NCBI GenBank assembly: GCA_024195265.1
Contig: JAJLRJ010000005.1
Span: forward strand, 19,152,036 to 19,216,035
From: Dendrophyllia cribrosa
Lineage: Eukaryota; Cnidaria; Anthozoa; Scleractinia; Dendrophylliidae
Length of the DNA: 64,000 nucleotides
Direction of reading: 5' to 3'
A program made the position numbers and the translations under genes. A model generated the notes under the pieces. It did no database searches. It saw nothing but the letters and a program-made list of their open reading frames with translations, and was not told the DNA's origin. Positions 20,663 through 34,700 of the stretch are shown one piece after another; position 1 is the first letter of the stretch; each line of letters begins with the position of its first letter.

Positions 20663-23600
20663 CTATGAAATAATGTAACGTTAGAAATTAACTTTGTCGA
20701 CATCACAAACAGAAAACGGTGTCTTGAATGTGTGTTGTGTTATGTGTTTCTCAAAACCAAGCATACTCTTGAAAGTAACCCAAGAGGTTTTTAATTCATG
20801 GAAGATGCAGTGAACAAACAATGGGTATGGCACTTTAAGGAGACGTTCTGCGGATCATAAGAAAACGTAACAAAGAAAGCGAGTAAAGGCATGCAAAGGT
20901 TGCGACAACATTGCAACATAAGTTGCACGAAAAACATTACACGGTGTAACATACCCTGCAAGGGGCATTTCCCGGAACGTTTCCGTTACCGCAATCGTTG
21001 CGAGGAGTAGACTTCGGTTCTACTATAACAATTGCGGCAACGAAAGAAAGAAATTTGTCTGTTGCACGGTATGCTCTATGCAATTGTTTTGAAAAAATTG
21101 TATCGCAATTTCGTTGCCACAAGTTGGATGCAGCGTTGCCTAGTGTAACACAACCTGAGAAAACGGAAGAACAAAAGTGAGAAGGAACAAAACAAATGTA
21201 CCTGGTTGAGTTTCTTCCACAAGTTCAGTATAGGTGATAGTTCAGTTGACCATTTCTCTTTGTCGAACTTGTGCGCTTCGAGATCAGAGCGCATCAGAAC
21301 TTTGAGCTGGCTAATCACCTTCAAAACAGACAACATGTTAGCTTTGTTTACTACTACTAGTGCCTACTACTAAGGCGCCCTCAGGTGGGCCCGAGTGTGG
21401 ATGCTCTTCCGCGTCCTGTCGCGCATTTGGGCGGAGGGTGGCCGTGTCATTGGACGGAATTCAGCTTCACTTCTTGTATCGGATACAGATGACAAAGAAA
21501 CAACAAATAAACATAAACATGAAGATATGACATAGGAAAAACGTCTTACGTTATCAAACGTAATTCACAGTTCCGTCAACGTAAATGATGTATATGATTT
21601 TTTTTGTGGGCATTGGGGTGGAGAAAACTTAAACATGAAAGATTACAATAAAGATTTTTATTATGAACAAAACGTTACGTGGAAACACTCCAGAATACCT
21701 AGGAATCTACAAACCTGTGAACTGATGATCCTTTGAGATGAACGCTCGATGTTCGCAGGTAATCCAAAAAAAGACGGTTTATCGTCCTCAGGAAGAGAGT
21801 TTATGATCTCCACGTAATCCTAAGGACACAAACAACTCCTTTTATGTACTATATCAAACACGAGGAAGAGTGTTTCATCAGCAGGTTAGCAAAACACCGA
21901 GAAATGAGTTGAAAACACGAGTAACCGAGTTTTGTTTTAACCGACTCCGAGATGTTTGGATACCTTACAAGCCTGCATATATTTTTCTTCTCTGACCAGG
22001 TCATTTGTCAGTCCTGTGGCAATTTTGGCCGGACGTAAAGTTTGTCTGGTTGGAGAATTTAATTTTATATGCATAATTGTTATGTATACGGTTTTATCAT
22101 TCGCAGTGCCACAAAAAGACTAATGTTTGGCACCACAAGACATGTTGTATAGTCCCACCTATGTCCCACTGAGTGAAATTTGAGCTTTTGTTTCAGATAG
22201 TTCCTGGTTATTTTGTCAGGCCAGACTGAGCTTTCACCAGTCAAAATGCCAATTTGCCGGACATTTGTCTGATGACTAGCTGTTATTTGCAGGTTTATGA
22301 AACACTTTTTCGAGTGCTTGATATAGCTTCTCAAACTGACCATTAGAGCAGTTTTCAATTGAGTGTCGAAAGTAATTACACAATTGCTTTGGTTTTGCAT
22401 TGCTACACTTTGTAATTGGCTAAAAAATCTCGCGCCACTTTCTCGACCAATCAGAAGTAAAACCAAAACCAATCGTGACTTGCTCGCACGCGTTTTCCCG
22501 CGCTTGGCGCCGCCGACATGTAATTGCTTCGAGCTCTGATTGGTTCATTGGATTGTTTACGATTGCTGTGATTGGTCAGAGTCTGTGATTTTCTTTGTTC
22601 AAACTTGATGAATTATTTATGAATTTAAAAACACTGTATCTAAATTATGAAGACGCCCCAATTTAGCAAATAGTTTTGATGATATTCCTCAACATGAGCC
22701 TCCATGCATTGCAAGCTTGTAGATTTAGTTCAATACCGAGGATACGAATATTGTCAATTCAAAGTAAAAGCACTCACCCTGTGATGGCAAGAGGTAGGTA
22801 GAGTCACATTAGGAATAACTTTCTTTGGTCTTGCGGACCGGCTTCCTCCCTAAACGAAGAACGTTAGCAAATTAGAGATGTAACACAGGTAGAGTCGTAC
22901 CAAGCCAAAGATGGCCCACACGGCCGGAGCTTTACCCGGTTGTGTAGCATGTATCAACTAGCAGTATTGCTACTCCCCATCGCAGGGTTACCCCCCAGCA
23001 ATTTGTCGCCGGTACCCATTTATACACCTGGGTAGAGAGAGACAGTTTCTTGTCTAAGGAAACAACACGATGACAGAGACCGGGCCTTGAACCACCGAAC
23101 TTCCGGTTAAAAGTCCAATGCGTAAACTACTTCACTACCACTACACTAGATGTAACAAAAGCAACGAATAAAAGAACCAACGTAAGGCCTCTACGTTTGC
23201 AATTTTAAATTCTGATTCCTTTGTCTAGCATCAGTGCCATCTTGTAACGCAGACTTCCTCAGAGGTCGTCACGCGCTTCTTCCCTGGGCAGAGAGGAACG
23301 ATTGCGTGACGAGCCCGTGTTGGAGGTTACATCAGAGTATGTACATTCACATTTATGGTGATTTCAGTGTTAGGCGACATAATTTCTCTCCTTTGAGAAT
23401 AAAACTCTATTTTCGTGGAAATGATTTCTGTTGTTTCTGTCATCCAACACGGCCGCCGTGTAAACCACCAACAGGAGACTGCAGTAATCTCTGAGATTTG
23501 TTTTATCAAGCCTTAACTCACCTGTCCAGGGAACACCGCTTGTTCAAAGTACTGTAGTAGATACGACTGCAGAACTTTAGCATCAAAGTTGTTGTCGATG

Positions 23601-26600
23601 CGACCACCATAGATAGCGTTCTCGAATAAACCGTGAACAAACTTCCATTGAACAGACCCTGAACCTGCGAACGCAATAAATATCCCATTTAGCACTGTGA
23701 GGAATCAAGAATCAAGTCCACAGATCGGTTTCAATTTTCTATACTGAGTTTGAAGTAAAAAAATTGAAGAGTAAATTATAAAACAGATTTAAAACGACCA
23801 AAAGATCTTAACGTGACATAAATATGCATTGTGTGAAACGAGACTGTCTAGACAACTGGATGACATAATTACACTGAGGAATAAAAAAAAAATTTCCTAC
23901 AGCAGTCATGTTTTAACACGTACACAGGGGAATTTAAGAAGTTTACAGTGCTCACATACAGTGTTAAAAATGTAAGTAAATTTCGTTTATCCTTCGAGAA
24001 AACGAACAATTTAGACAACTTTATAAAATTCGCCGAAATTACTTTCCATTTCTTTTGCACGGTACTCTAGGTAGACCTAAAAGTTAACTTAGAGTATTGA
24101 ATGTATTTTTCTTACCAGCTGCTGTACACAGTCTGTCAATGATCTCAGCTTCTGCTCGCAGATCACCGAAAGCGAACTCGTAAAACTTTGTCCAGCCCTG
24201 CAGAAACAAGATTTAATGCGTGTGTACTATCCGCAATCCGCAGTGGCTACCGATTTACATTCAACCTGCAGTGCAGGCGTTATTTTGGCGGTGAACTGCT
24301 AAAATAATTCACTAAGTGTTAGAGCAGTTTAAGTGTCGAAAGTAATTACACAATTGCTTTGGTTTTGCATTGCTACGCTTTGTGATTGGCTAAAAAATCT
24401 CGCGCCACTTTCTCGACCAATCAGAAGTAAAACCAACACCAATCGTGACTTGCTCGCACGCGTTTTCCCGCGCTTGGCGCCGCCGACATGTAATTGCTTC
24501 GAGCTCTGATTGGTTCATTGGATTGTTTACGACTGCTGTAATTGGTCAGAGTAATTACTTTGGTTTTGGTTTTACGACACTCAATTGAAAACTGTAAGAG
24601 GGGGGCTTATATGGGAGAGAAGGCTTAATAGAGGAATTATGGTTGTTCTAACTTTTGAGTCCGTGGACGAAATCCTGTGGTGTGACCATTTAAATGAAAG
24701 CTATTGAGCAGTACTTTGCTGTGGTGCTGTTTATTATGCTGTATAAGGTGGTTCTAACTTTTGAGACTGTGCATGAAATCCTAAAGTGTGACCATTCAAA
24801 TGAAAGCTACTGAGCAGTACTTTGCTGTGGTGCTGTTTATTATGCTGTATAACGTGGTTCTAACTTTTGAGACTGTGCGTGAAATCCTAAAGTGTGACCA
24901 TTCAAATGAAAGCTACTGAGCAGTACTTTCCTGTGGTTATTATGCTGTACAAGATGGCTCTAACTTTTGAGACTGTGAATGAAATCCTAAAGTGTGACCA
25001 TTCAAATATAAGCTACTGAGCAGTACTTTCCTGTGGTGCTGTTTATTATGCTGTACAAGGTGGTTTTAACTTTTGAGTCTGTGCATGAAATTCTGTGGTG
25101 TGACCATTCAAATGAAAGCTCTTCAGGAGTACTTTCTCATGGTATTGTTTGTTTTCTAGTATTTTAGTTAGCAGTGTATACTGAAAGTGGCAAAAGCAAC
25201 AGACACACGAACACACTGTACCTGTGGAATGTAGTTCCTTCGTTCCTGCACTATAGCATGGAACCAGGCCAACACAAACAGCGCCTGTGCCCTGATGGAT
25301 GAGTTACCGCGGCTGATAAACTGCGGGCTCCACGAGTCGTACGTACGTTGAAGATTTTTCTTGATTCCTGGTGGAGCCTGAAACACGAAAATGTATACCA
25401 GATTATACCAATTATACCAATGGGGATACATTTACTCAGTGACACCTACAAGTAGGGAGCTTAAGCAACGACAACGGCAACGCCCAGGAAAACGACACTT
25501 CAAAAAAGGATTCGCGCTATTTTAAACTACTTTGCAGTTGCTCTAATTTGTCTTGTTTGTCTGATGTTGTCTGATGCGACTGGATTGTCCAGGAGCTGAA
25601 ATTGTAGGGACGGCTTTCAAGTACAAATAGGGAACGGAAAATTATTTGTCGTGTGTTCACGTTCTCCACAAAACCTATAATTTGATTATTTGACGTTGAT
25701 GTTTTGCAGGGAATGGCAAAGAAATGTACCAAAATGTAAAACGCATGTGTAGAGGCATTGTTTTCGCTCATTGAACCTATTGTTTTGTGTTGTTATCGCT
25801 GCCGTCGCTGTCGTGGTTGCTTAAGTTCTTATCTCTCCGACGATGATCTCCTACGCACCCGTTATTTGGATAGTGGGGAGGAGTGTTGCGTGACGACCCA
25901 AATAACGGCTGCGTAGGAAAGTACTCCGACGAAGAATCGGAGCGAAAAGCGTAAACGAATTAATATTTAGACAGGAAAAGAAACAGGGAAGTCCTTTTAG
26001 AATTGTACAGAATTCTATTGAATATTTCACTGGGGTAAAAAAAAATGTGCTTTAAAGGGACAATGTCACAGAGATTTTGCTGTCTTTTGGTCAAAATTTT
26101 ACTAAATATTTTCAAAGCACAAAATGCTCTTTGAACATCGAGAGGAAAAATAATTTTAATAATAAATATTTAAAACTAATTAATGAAAATATTTAAAAAT
26201 ATTAAATAAATAATATTTCAAAATAATTTTAAATATCAAGGGAACTCTTTTGGGGACAACACTTCATAATCATTGTCCGGGTGGTCGGTTAAGGTCCTTT
26301 AAGGTCCCTTCTCGCATTATTATGTACGGCACATCCGGAGGCCCCTTGAGGTCCTTTCTCGCGTAATTATGTAAGGCACAACAGAGGTCCCTTAAGATCC
26401 CTTAAGGTCACTTCTCGCATAATTACATACGGCACATCAGAGGTCCCTTAAGGTCTCTTCTCGCATAATTTTGTACAGCACATCAGAGGTCCCCTAAGGT
26501 CTATTCTCGCATTATTATGTACGGCACATCAGAGGTTCCTTAAGGACCCTTCTCCCATTATTACGAACGGCACATCAGGGGCCCCTTAAGGTCACTTTTC

Positions 26601-29600
26601 GCATTATTAAGTACAGCACATCCGGAGGTCCCTTGAGGTCCCTTCTCGCGTAATTATGTACGGCATAACAAAGGTCCTTTAAGATCCCTTAAGGTCTCTT
26701 CTCGCATTATTAAGCACGGCACATAAGAGTTCCTTAAGGATCCTTCGCCATTATTATGTACGGCACATCAGAGGTCCCTTAAGGTCCCTTCTCGCATTAT
26801 TATGTACGGCACATCTGAGTTGTGGCGTCCGAAACATAAGAAAACTGACAAACTACTAACCTCGTACGTGACTTTCAGACTGGACTGCAGGAGGATTGTG
26901 GGAAACTTTGGATGAGACTCAGCTGTCAGCCACAGGCGGAAGTTCTCATGAGGCTCCAGAGAGTTGAGTTCCTGAAGCCAAAATGTTTGTTCATGGCAAC
27001 AATTAACTGCCAATTTAGCTCTATACAAAATGTTTCTTTAAGAAAGCTTACAGAAGACTCCTACGGAGACGTCCTAAGGGCTAGTCACGCAACGCTTCCG
27101 CGTGACGAGCCCTTGGGACGCCTGCGTTGGAGGCTACATTCGTTATCAAAAACCTTCGACCACTTGACTAAATTTTGGTTAATTTTGTAGTGCATTAACC
27201 CCCTCCCCCTATATCAATGTTGGGTTGTGATTGGAGATACCGGGGGCTTGCCAACCGCATGAAGATTGATTTGGGTTCCAAAGTTTAGATCCAACATTGT
27301 TATTGGGGGCCCGGGGGAAGCGAACATCAGCAATGTAGACTGAAAATTGTTAAAAAGTCAATTAAAATATAGGGTGGTCGAAGGTATTTTGCAAACGATT
27401 GTAGCTGTTGAGGGAATTCTCGAAAAGAGAAAGAAATTTTCAGCTAATTTTCTGAGATACAAAGGCAGCACTTGATAACGTTGTCCGAGACCTTGACAGA
27501 ACTTGAAAATATAGCCAGACTTTTACAAGTTGTAATCAATTTCTATCCTGCCGTCCCCAGGCAAAGAGACTTACTAAAAGCTTCAGTGCTCTAGTATGGT
27601 GTCCTTTATTTTAAGTTTTATGTACAATGATGCAAATATGACCTACATGGCATTTAAAAGTGTTACTAGACATAGCTGACAAAGACCCAAAATTTTGGGA
27701 TTCATCTTGAATTTTGATTTTAGGCCTTACCGGGAGGACCTAGACAACTAAGTGTTACAGTGGGTGGATTAAGTTGCACTCACCTTCTCAAGAGTAGGAA
27801 GCCAGGCCGTAACAAGGTGAAGGTTCTTTAGGCACAACCACTCGCCATTCCGACCACAGTCATGTAGAAACTGCAAGGCGATGTCTGCTTGACCCTGACC
27901 CATGGCGACCTACAGACACACAGGTTGATAAATAAAAGTTATGATATGGGAACTCTTCAGTTAGGAGAGTGTATCTTTAGACTAGAAAATCTGTGTGTAT
28001 AGCCTCTTTTGGCTATTATTGGCTGTTATTACCTGATGATATTTATCCACGCCGATGACGTCAGCAGCCGTGTCTTGCAATTCCTGAAGAATAACACATT
28101 TTTAAAGGAATTAGTTAAAGACGGGTATTTCTCGAATGCACGCATGGCGCGTTATCCTAATACAAACTCAGTTGCCTTGAAGAGGCGTTATGCTTTTTAA
28201 CCGACAAAACAAAAAGGAAAGCAAACTTACTTGGGAGGGGTCCGTTCCTGGCGAGATCACGACCAATATAGGCTCCCCCGGAACTGTTTCCTTTACCAGG
28301 CGCTTGAGGTTTAGTGCAGGGGGGGACAGCTCTTTCATACCTAAGGATGACAGCAGGGCGTTTAAACTTGGAAAGATAATAAGGAAGAGGAGCGCAGGGG
28401 ACGAGAGAAGATTTCTTCCCAGGCCACTCCAAATTCTTGAATCTCTTTTGTAACCGAACTTCTCCCCAGTCTTTCCTAGGTCATACTTATGGATTCAACA
28501 TGATCTCCTCTCTGAATTAACGATTATCGTTAATTCTTAAATTGCTCCGAATTAATGATTATAGTTAATTCCGAACACTGTTCCCAGGACATTTCAGAAA
28601 AGAAGAAATAAAAAAAAACATGTTATTTGGACTACGGGATTCGAACCCGGAACTACCGCTACTAGGAACGTCTTCTTACCACTAGACTACCGAACAACAA
28701 GGCGATGGGAAATTATATCTGCAAGATATTTATTTGAGTCTTACATAGAATATCATTGATCTACAGTGATTAGGCCTAAGCGCTGATTTCAAATGGTTAG
28801 CTTTTTGCTGAGGTTTGGTGATCAAGCTTTTTCATTTACTTTCTAAAATTATTTTCAAGCGAGTGATTTTATAGGCTTACTAAAGGGTGTAGAATAAGCA
28901 CATGAATTTTATTATGTTAAAAAATTGAGGTTTGCTCAACCAGCAGCGTGGTGGTCCAGTGGTTAGACGAGAGGATAAGTCAGCGAAGGGTCGTAGGGTC
29001 GTAGGTTCGAGTCCTGTCCGAACACCAAGGATTGTTCTTTTTCAACAAAAATGCTGATTTCTCAGAATTCCTTTCAGACTGTCAGTGTTCGGAATTAACT
29101 ATAATCGTTAATTCGGAGCAATTTAAGAATTAACGATAATCGTTAATTCAGAGAGGAGGACGGGTTGTATGGATTTCATTCAACCTCGTCACCAGGACCT
29201 CGTTCAAAGTGGAGAGGGTCCTGGAGACGAGGTTGGGATTTCATCCACTGACCAACATCGTCCCCAGGGCCTTCTCGCGCGTTCAAAATGGCGGAACGGA
29301 GAAACCAGTGGGGTGGAGTGGGTAAACACAAACCCAGGTAACAGAAATCTTACCGATAACGATTTGAGTCTGTAAAACAACATATAAGAAATAACTTGAA
29401 CTCAAGCATGACTTACGATGATGAGGAATTTTAAAATTGGTTAATAGCCTTGGTCAACCTTACCGAGCGCTTTTGAAGCAAACAAGCTCATGGCACTCTG
29501 TAAACGATCTGGTCTGATGGCTTGGACAATTAACACCTGCATACAAACAAGAACAATCAAACGCAAGTCCAATGTCCAATGTAAAACTTGTCTAGCAGAA

Positions 29601-31689
29601 GCACAAACAAACGATTACGCGACTAACATTCAAGGATCAACAGCCCAAATGCATATTTACATCAAACTAGCTAATTTCAGTATCAACCCTCGCTTTTAGG
29701 CTACGACAATTTCATCAATGTACGCTTAACGGAGCAGGTGAAGTTGTCAAAGATTTGCAAGGACATTTCGTACAAACGAGGCTTAGTGAAGAATTTTGAG
29801 CTGGTGACGTAACATGCATAAGGACTATTTAAAAAAAACACCAGTGAGAAACTTGATACCTGTTGAAAGAGGCTGATCTTCTTGACTATTGACCATGGGA
29901 TGTTCTGTTCACACTGTGAACTGCGCTGGAATGGCATCCACAAATCAGAGCTGTCCATTTGAAGAGTCTTGTACAAGTTTGAAAAGGTGTTCTGAGGAGA
30001 GAAACAGCTCTTGTTATGTCTGACCCATCTAACTAGTCTTGTATGTCAGGAAGTACTGGAGAACTTCCTAAAACTCGTGAAACTAAATGAAAGAGTCATT
30101 GGTAGTCAAATGTTAAAGTGCCTATAACGTCAGTGTTCCTGATTGTTCCAGGATTGGACTTTTTTGCCACCCATTCGCACTAAAGAAGACTACACAATAA
30201 CTAACACCATCGATTCCGAAGGTCTACCCACGAGTTTAACCTAAATTAATATTGAGTGCGTAAAGTGGCATTTGGCGCCAAAAACTATACTGTAGTTAAA
30301 GGAACGTTGTGGCCAACAAACCTTCAGAGATCCCACAGCAGCGGCGCGATCAGAATCAATCCAAGACGGGAGGCTGTCGTGAAGATTTTTCATGGATTCC
30401 TACCCAAAAAAAAGTGGGAGTAGTAATTCAGTAGTAATTAAAAGAACAAAATAAAATAACTGAAACGAACAAAAAAAAAAGGATGAAAGAAAAGATGTGA
30501 TGTTTTCCTTCAGCGTTAATTGGGTGAGCCATTTCACCGATAGATCCCTTTGGAATGATTGTTTATTTTGTCTGGATACAGTAGCTTATTTTATCGTTAA
30601 AGGGAAACGAGTGTTTCACGAAGGCCCAAACCATCGTTTCTTATGCACTAGCATTGTTACTAACCATGGGCTGTACCATAGGTAAAATGACACACGACCC
30701 ACAGGTGACCCACTCAGCCGAAGCTTAACCCTGTTTCCGTACCATAAACCAACTAGGAATATTTCACACTAAAGAAACTATGAAAAATACCATAATACTC
30801 TTTAAAGTGCAGGTTTGAAGGGTGCTTGATGTAAGCCTGATTTTTCCAATTTCTTTTGTTTTCAGTACGAACTGCACGTGCTATGCTTCAACTTTTTGGT
30901 CATTTGCATACGGTGCTACGTCCTAGCGTCCCTACATGTACTCTGAATGCCCTTTTGCCAAACTAACAAAGGAGACTTGAATAATTACACCCCGGTGAGG
31001 CTGAGCCTGCACATAAAAGATTATTGTGGTATTTTTCGGAGTGGCCTATTGCTACTCCCCCTGGATGGGATGCTAGTTCATCGCAGGGTTACCTCCAGCA
31101 TTATGTCGCCGGTACCCATTTATACACCTCGGTTAGAGAGACAACGTGGAGTAAAGTTTCTTGTCTAAGGAAACAACACGACGGCAGAGACCAGGCTTGA
31201 ACACGGACCTTCAGATCGGAAGTTCAACCGCACTAACCACTACACCACCACACAGGCTAACCACTACACCACCACACAGGCTAACCACTACCCCACCGAA
31301 CCTTCACGGGTTGTACCAAGGCATTGTCCAAATTACTACGAATCGTTTCGCTGAGGCATCCCGGGTTTCCTCAAAGGAAAGAGAGCAGACTCTTTGCATT
31401 TTGGACCTACCTGTCTTTTAAAGACACTCTCTGAAACCAGCAGACCTGTAAAATATTCCCATTCCTGGGTAAAAAATTGAAAGCCAGTTAGTGATTTTTT
31501 TTGCATAGTTGCAAGCAGCAAGCGACGTTAAATAGCTTATCCTTAAATCGTTTGAATAACATGTTTAAAAAAACAGCAGCACAGATTCAAAAGTGACTAA
31601 AGCATAATAACAAAACAACAAAAAGATACGGGAAAAGAAATACAAGAGAACAGAATCAAGAGAACGTAACTGCAATGGCGGATTAAGGC

Positions 31690-31749
<60 letters not shown>

Positions 31750-34700
31750 TTCACCTTGTCTTGTCTCGAAAATGTTTTAGAGTTTCGAACATTTTCACTC
31801 CACACCCCTCCCCTCTCCTCCCTCCCCTATCCCCAATTGAACTGATCAATTAATACACAGAAAACCAGAACTAATTATTACCTTTGCCTCAAACAGTTCC
31901 GGATGCATACCGTGAACCAGATGTATAGCAAACGTTAACCTGTCAGCCTAAACAAGAGAAAAAGAAGAAAAAAGAAAATAAGACTCTGAATTAGATGCAA
32001 GTATAACTAAATAACAATATAACGAATTCAGTACGAATAGTTTTCTAGGATTACCTTGAAAAGCGACCTGCACACATATTCGTAAACCAATGACTGCAGG
32101 GAGCTTTTTAGTGCTTTGATCCTTTGCTCTGTGCTACTAGATTCCTATTGAAATAAAGTATGTTACTGCAGTCTATTTTAAGGGTTACACGAGAATTTAG
32201 TTTTATCGACTGAGTCGATAAGGTAAATTGACCACCGTAAAAAGATTCAAATAGTTGACGTTTCGAGCGCTAGCCCTTCGTCGGAGCGAATCAAGGAATT
32301 GTGGGTAGTGTGTGGTTTTATATAGTAAGCGGTGGAGCCACGCTATTGGTGGAAATTTGGTGACGTGAAAAACAAATGTAGATTAGTTGAATGAAAAGCG
32401 TTCGTTGATTCCGTGGGTTTTGAGAGTGCCGATTTGAAAGATGATTTCTTGTTCTAGGTTTTTAACGGCCTTAACCTTTTACTCCCAAGAGTGCCCAAAA
32501 TCAAAATTCAACAAAAATTCCAAATTTCGTTTTGTCGAATACTGGAAAACAAATGGTACCATGCGAAAGTACAGCTGAAGAGGTTTCATTTGAATGGTCA
32601 CACCATAGGATTTCGTCAATAGACTCAAAAGTTAGAACAAATGGTACCATGCGAAAGTACAGCTGAGGAGGTTTAATTTGAATGGTCACACCATAGGCCT
32701 TTCGTCAACAGACTCAAAAGTTAGAACAAATGGTACCATGCAAAAGCACTGCTAAAGAGGTTTCATTTGAATGGTCACACCATAGGATTTCGTCAACAGA
32801 CTCAAAAGTTAGCACTACATCACACGTCTCCATAATTAGGGAGCTTACGCAACGAGGACGGCAAAGCCAAGGAAAACGTCACTTGAAAAAAGGAATTGCG
32901 CTATTTAAAACTACTTTTGCAATTGTTCCAATTTGTTTACATGACTGGATTGTCCAGGAGCTAAATTTGTAGGGTCAGCCTTTTATCAAATAGAGAAAGG
33001 AAAATTAACCGTCGTGTGTTCACGTTCTCCACGAAACCTATAATTTGATCATTTGACATTTATATTGTTTTGCAGGGAAGGCAAGGAAATGTACCAAATG
33101 TAAAACGCACGTGCTCAAGCATTAGGCCGGTTCACACTAGGGACCAAAGTGCACTTGAAGTACACTTGGAAATCAAGTAGACTTTAGGTCTGCTTTGGAA
33201 AGACGAGGCAATAGATTTTTAGGCATAACTGCGCACAGCGTGCGTGTTTAGATGCAAATTACTTGCGAGCCCAAGTTGGTATGCAGTTGATTAGCTTGAT
33301 AAACAAAGTTGCAGGACTAAAGTACGATATACATAAAACGCTAAGTCGATAGTAAAATAATTTGTCTTATCAAGTCAAGTTTTATTTGAACTTAATTCAG
33401 CAAAAAATCGCCTCAGAGCCTGGTGTAATACTATGCTCACTTTGTTGATTTTTGGGAAATTTTTTGTGCTCGTCTTAGGCTACGTTCACACGGTACCGGA
33501 CAAATGTTCGACCGGTTGAAATTTCGTGCGATTAGGTGTTCCGTTCACACGAAACCACGCTAACCGTACGAAAATTTAGACGCCTAGCCGTTCAAAAATT
33601 TGAACGCCAAAATCGGGGACGAAGTTTTAGCCGGTACGGTCAATAATTTAACCAGCGCGGTGTGAACACCTTGACCGTCTAAATGTTTGTACGGCAAAGG
33701 CGTGGTTGCATGGATGCGTGGTAACTCAGCTAGAAGATGCGTATGGGCAGATGGTAAAACCACTGACAAAGGTTAAACTTCAACCGGTTAGACAGTTCCG
33801 TGTGAACAGAACGAAAATATTGCACGGTTCCGTGTGAACAAAATGTCCGGTCAAATTTTTCAACCGGTTGAAAATTCGTCCGGTACCGTGTAAACGTAGC
33901 CTTAAAAACATGTTTTTGTTTCGCATGAGTATTGAATGCGTGCATGGCTGTAGTGTTTTTGATTGCCTAAGCCTGAGAATTAGACTACAACATTTTTTCT
34001 CAACGTATAATTTTTTACTCAAAGTCGGCTTGAAATACGCCTTCCAATACAACAGCTAGAGTAAAACTTGAGATCCTGCTTGAGAGCAAACGCAGAGAGC
34101 TTGTTTCCTGTGGAATTCAAAGTTGCGCGCCACGTGCTTTTATCTGCACGGCTGCACGGCTGCACGGCTGCACGGCTGCACGGCTGCACGGCTGCACGGC
34201 TGCACGGCTGCACGGCTGCACGGCTGCACGGCTGTGCTGTCATTGGTCAAGTGCGCTCCCAAGTAAGGGGTAGATCTTACTTTGAAGTGCGCTTGGATCC
34301 TTTGTTTTACGCATATCGCCAGGGCAACAAAGAAACCAAAAAGTGCGGTCATTAAAACGTTCACACTCCAAGTACGCGAGCTTTGTGATTCCGCACAAAT
34401 CAACAGCATGTGCCATTCAAAAAGACGTTTTTAATAAAAAAGAAGGGAAATATGGAGCTTTTAGAAAACGAACTACTGCAAATTATTTAACTTTTTAATT
34501 ACATTTAGTTGATAGCGGAGCACTCGCCGGGCCGAAGGCCCGGCTGCGCAGCCCCATACTCATAGAACCTAGCCCGTCATTTTTCATGGTCATGGCTAGC
34601 GGAATGTTTCGCGGGCGCGTGTCTGCAACATGTGTGTCGCGCACGGCTACCTCGCATGCGCGTATAACGCCACACGCGCGGCTACACAGCCGTCAGCTCG

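Noticed and set aside
26280..26815. CRISPR-like array
   Set aside because: Units are degenerate, spacers are not unique, and the context is a eukaryotic intron.
29354..29369. Apparent 16-nt DYNC2H1 mini-exon with good splice signals
   Set aside because: The exons at 29464-29536 and 28231-28340 join in phase to give the conserved [10 protein letters not shown] reading; adding 16 nt would break the frame.
34019..34409. Long frames with LHGCTAAR / SRAAVQPC repeats
   Set aside because: All arise from the TGCACGGC x 11 minisatellite, which is open in several frames.
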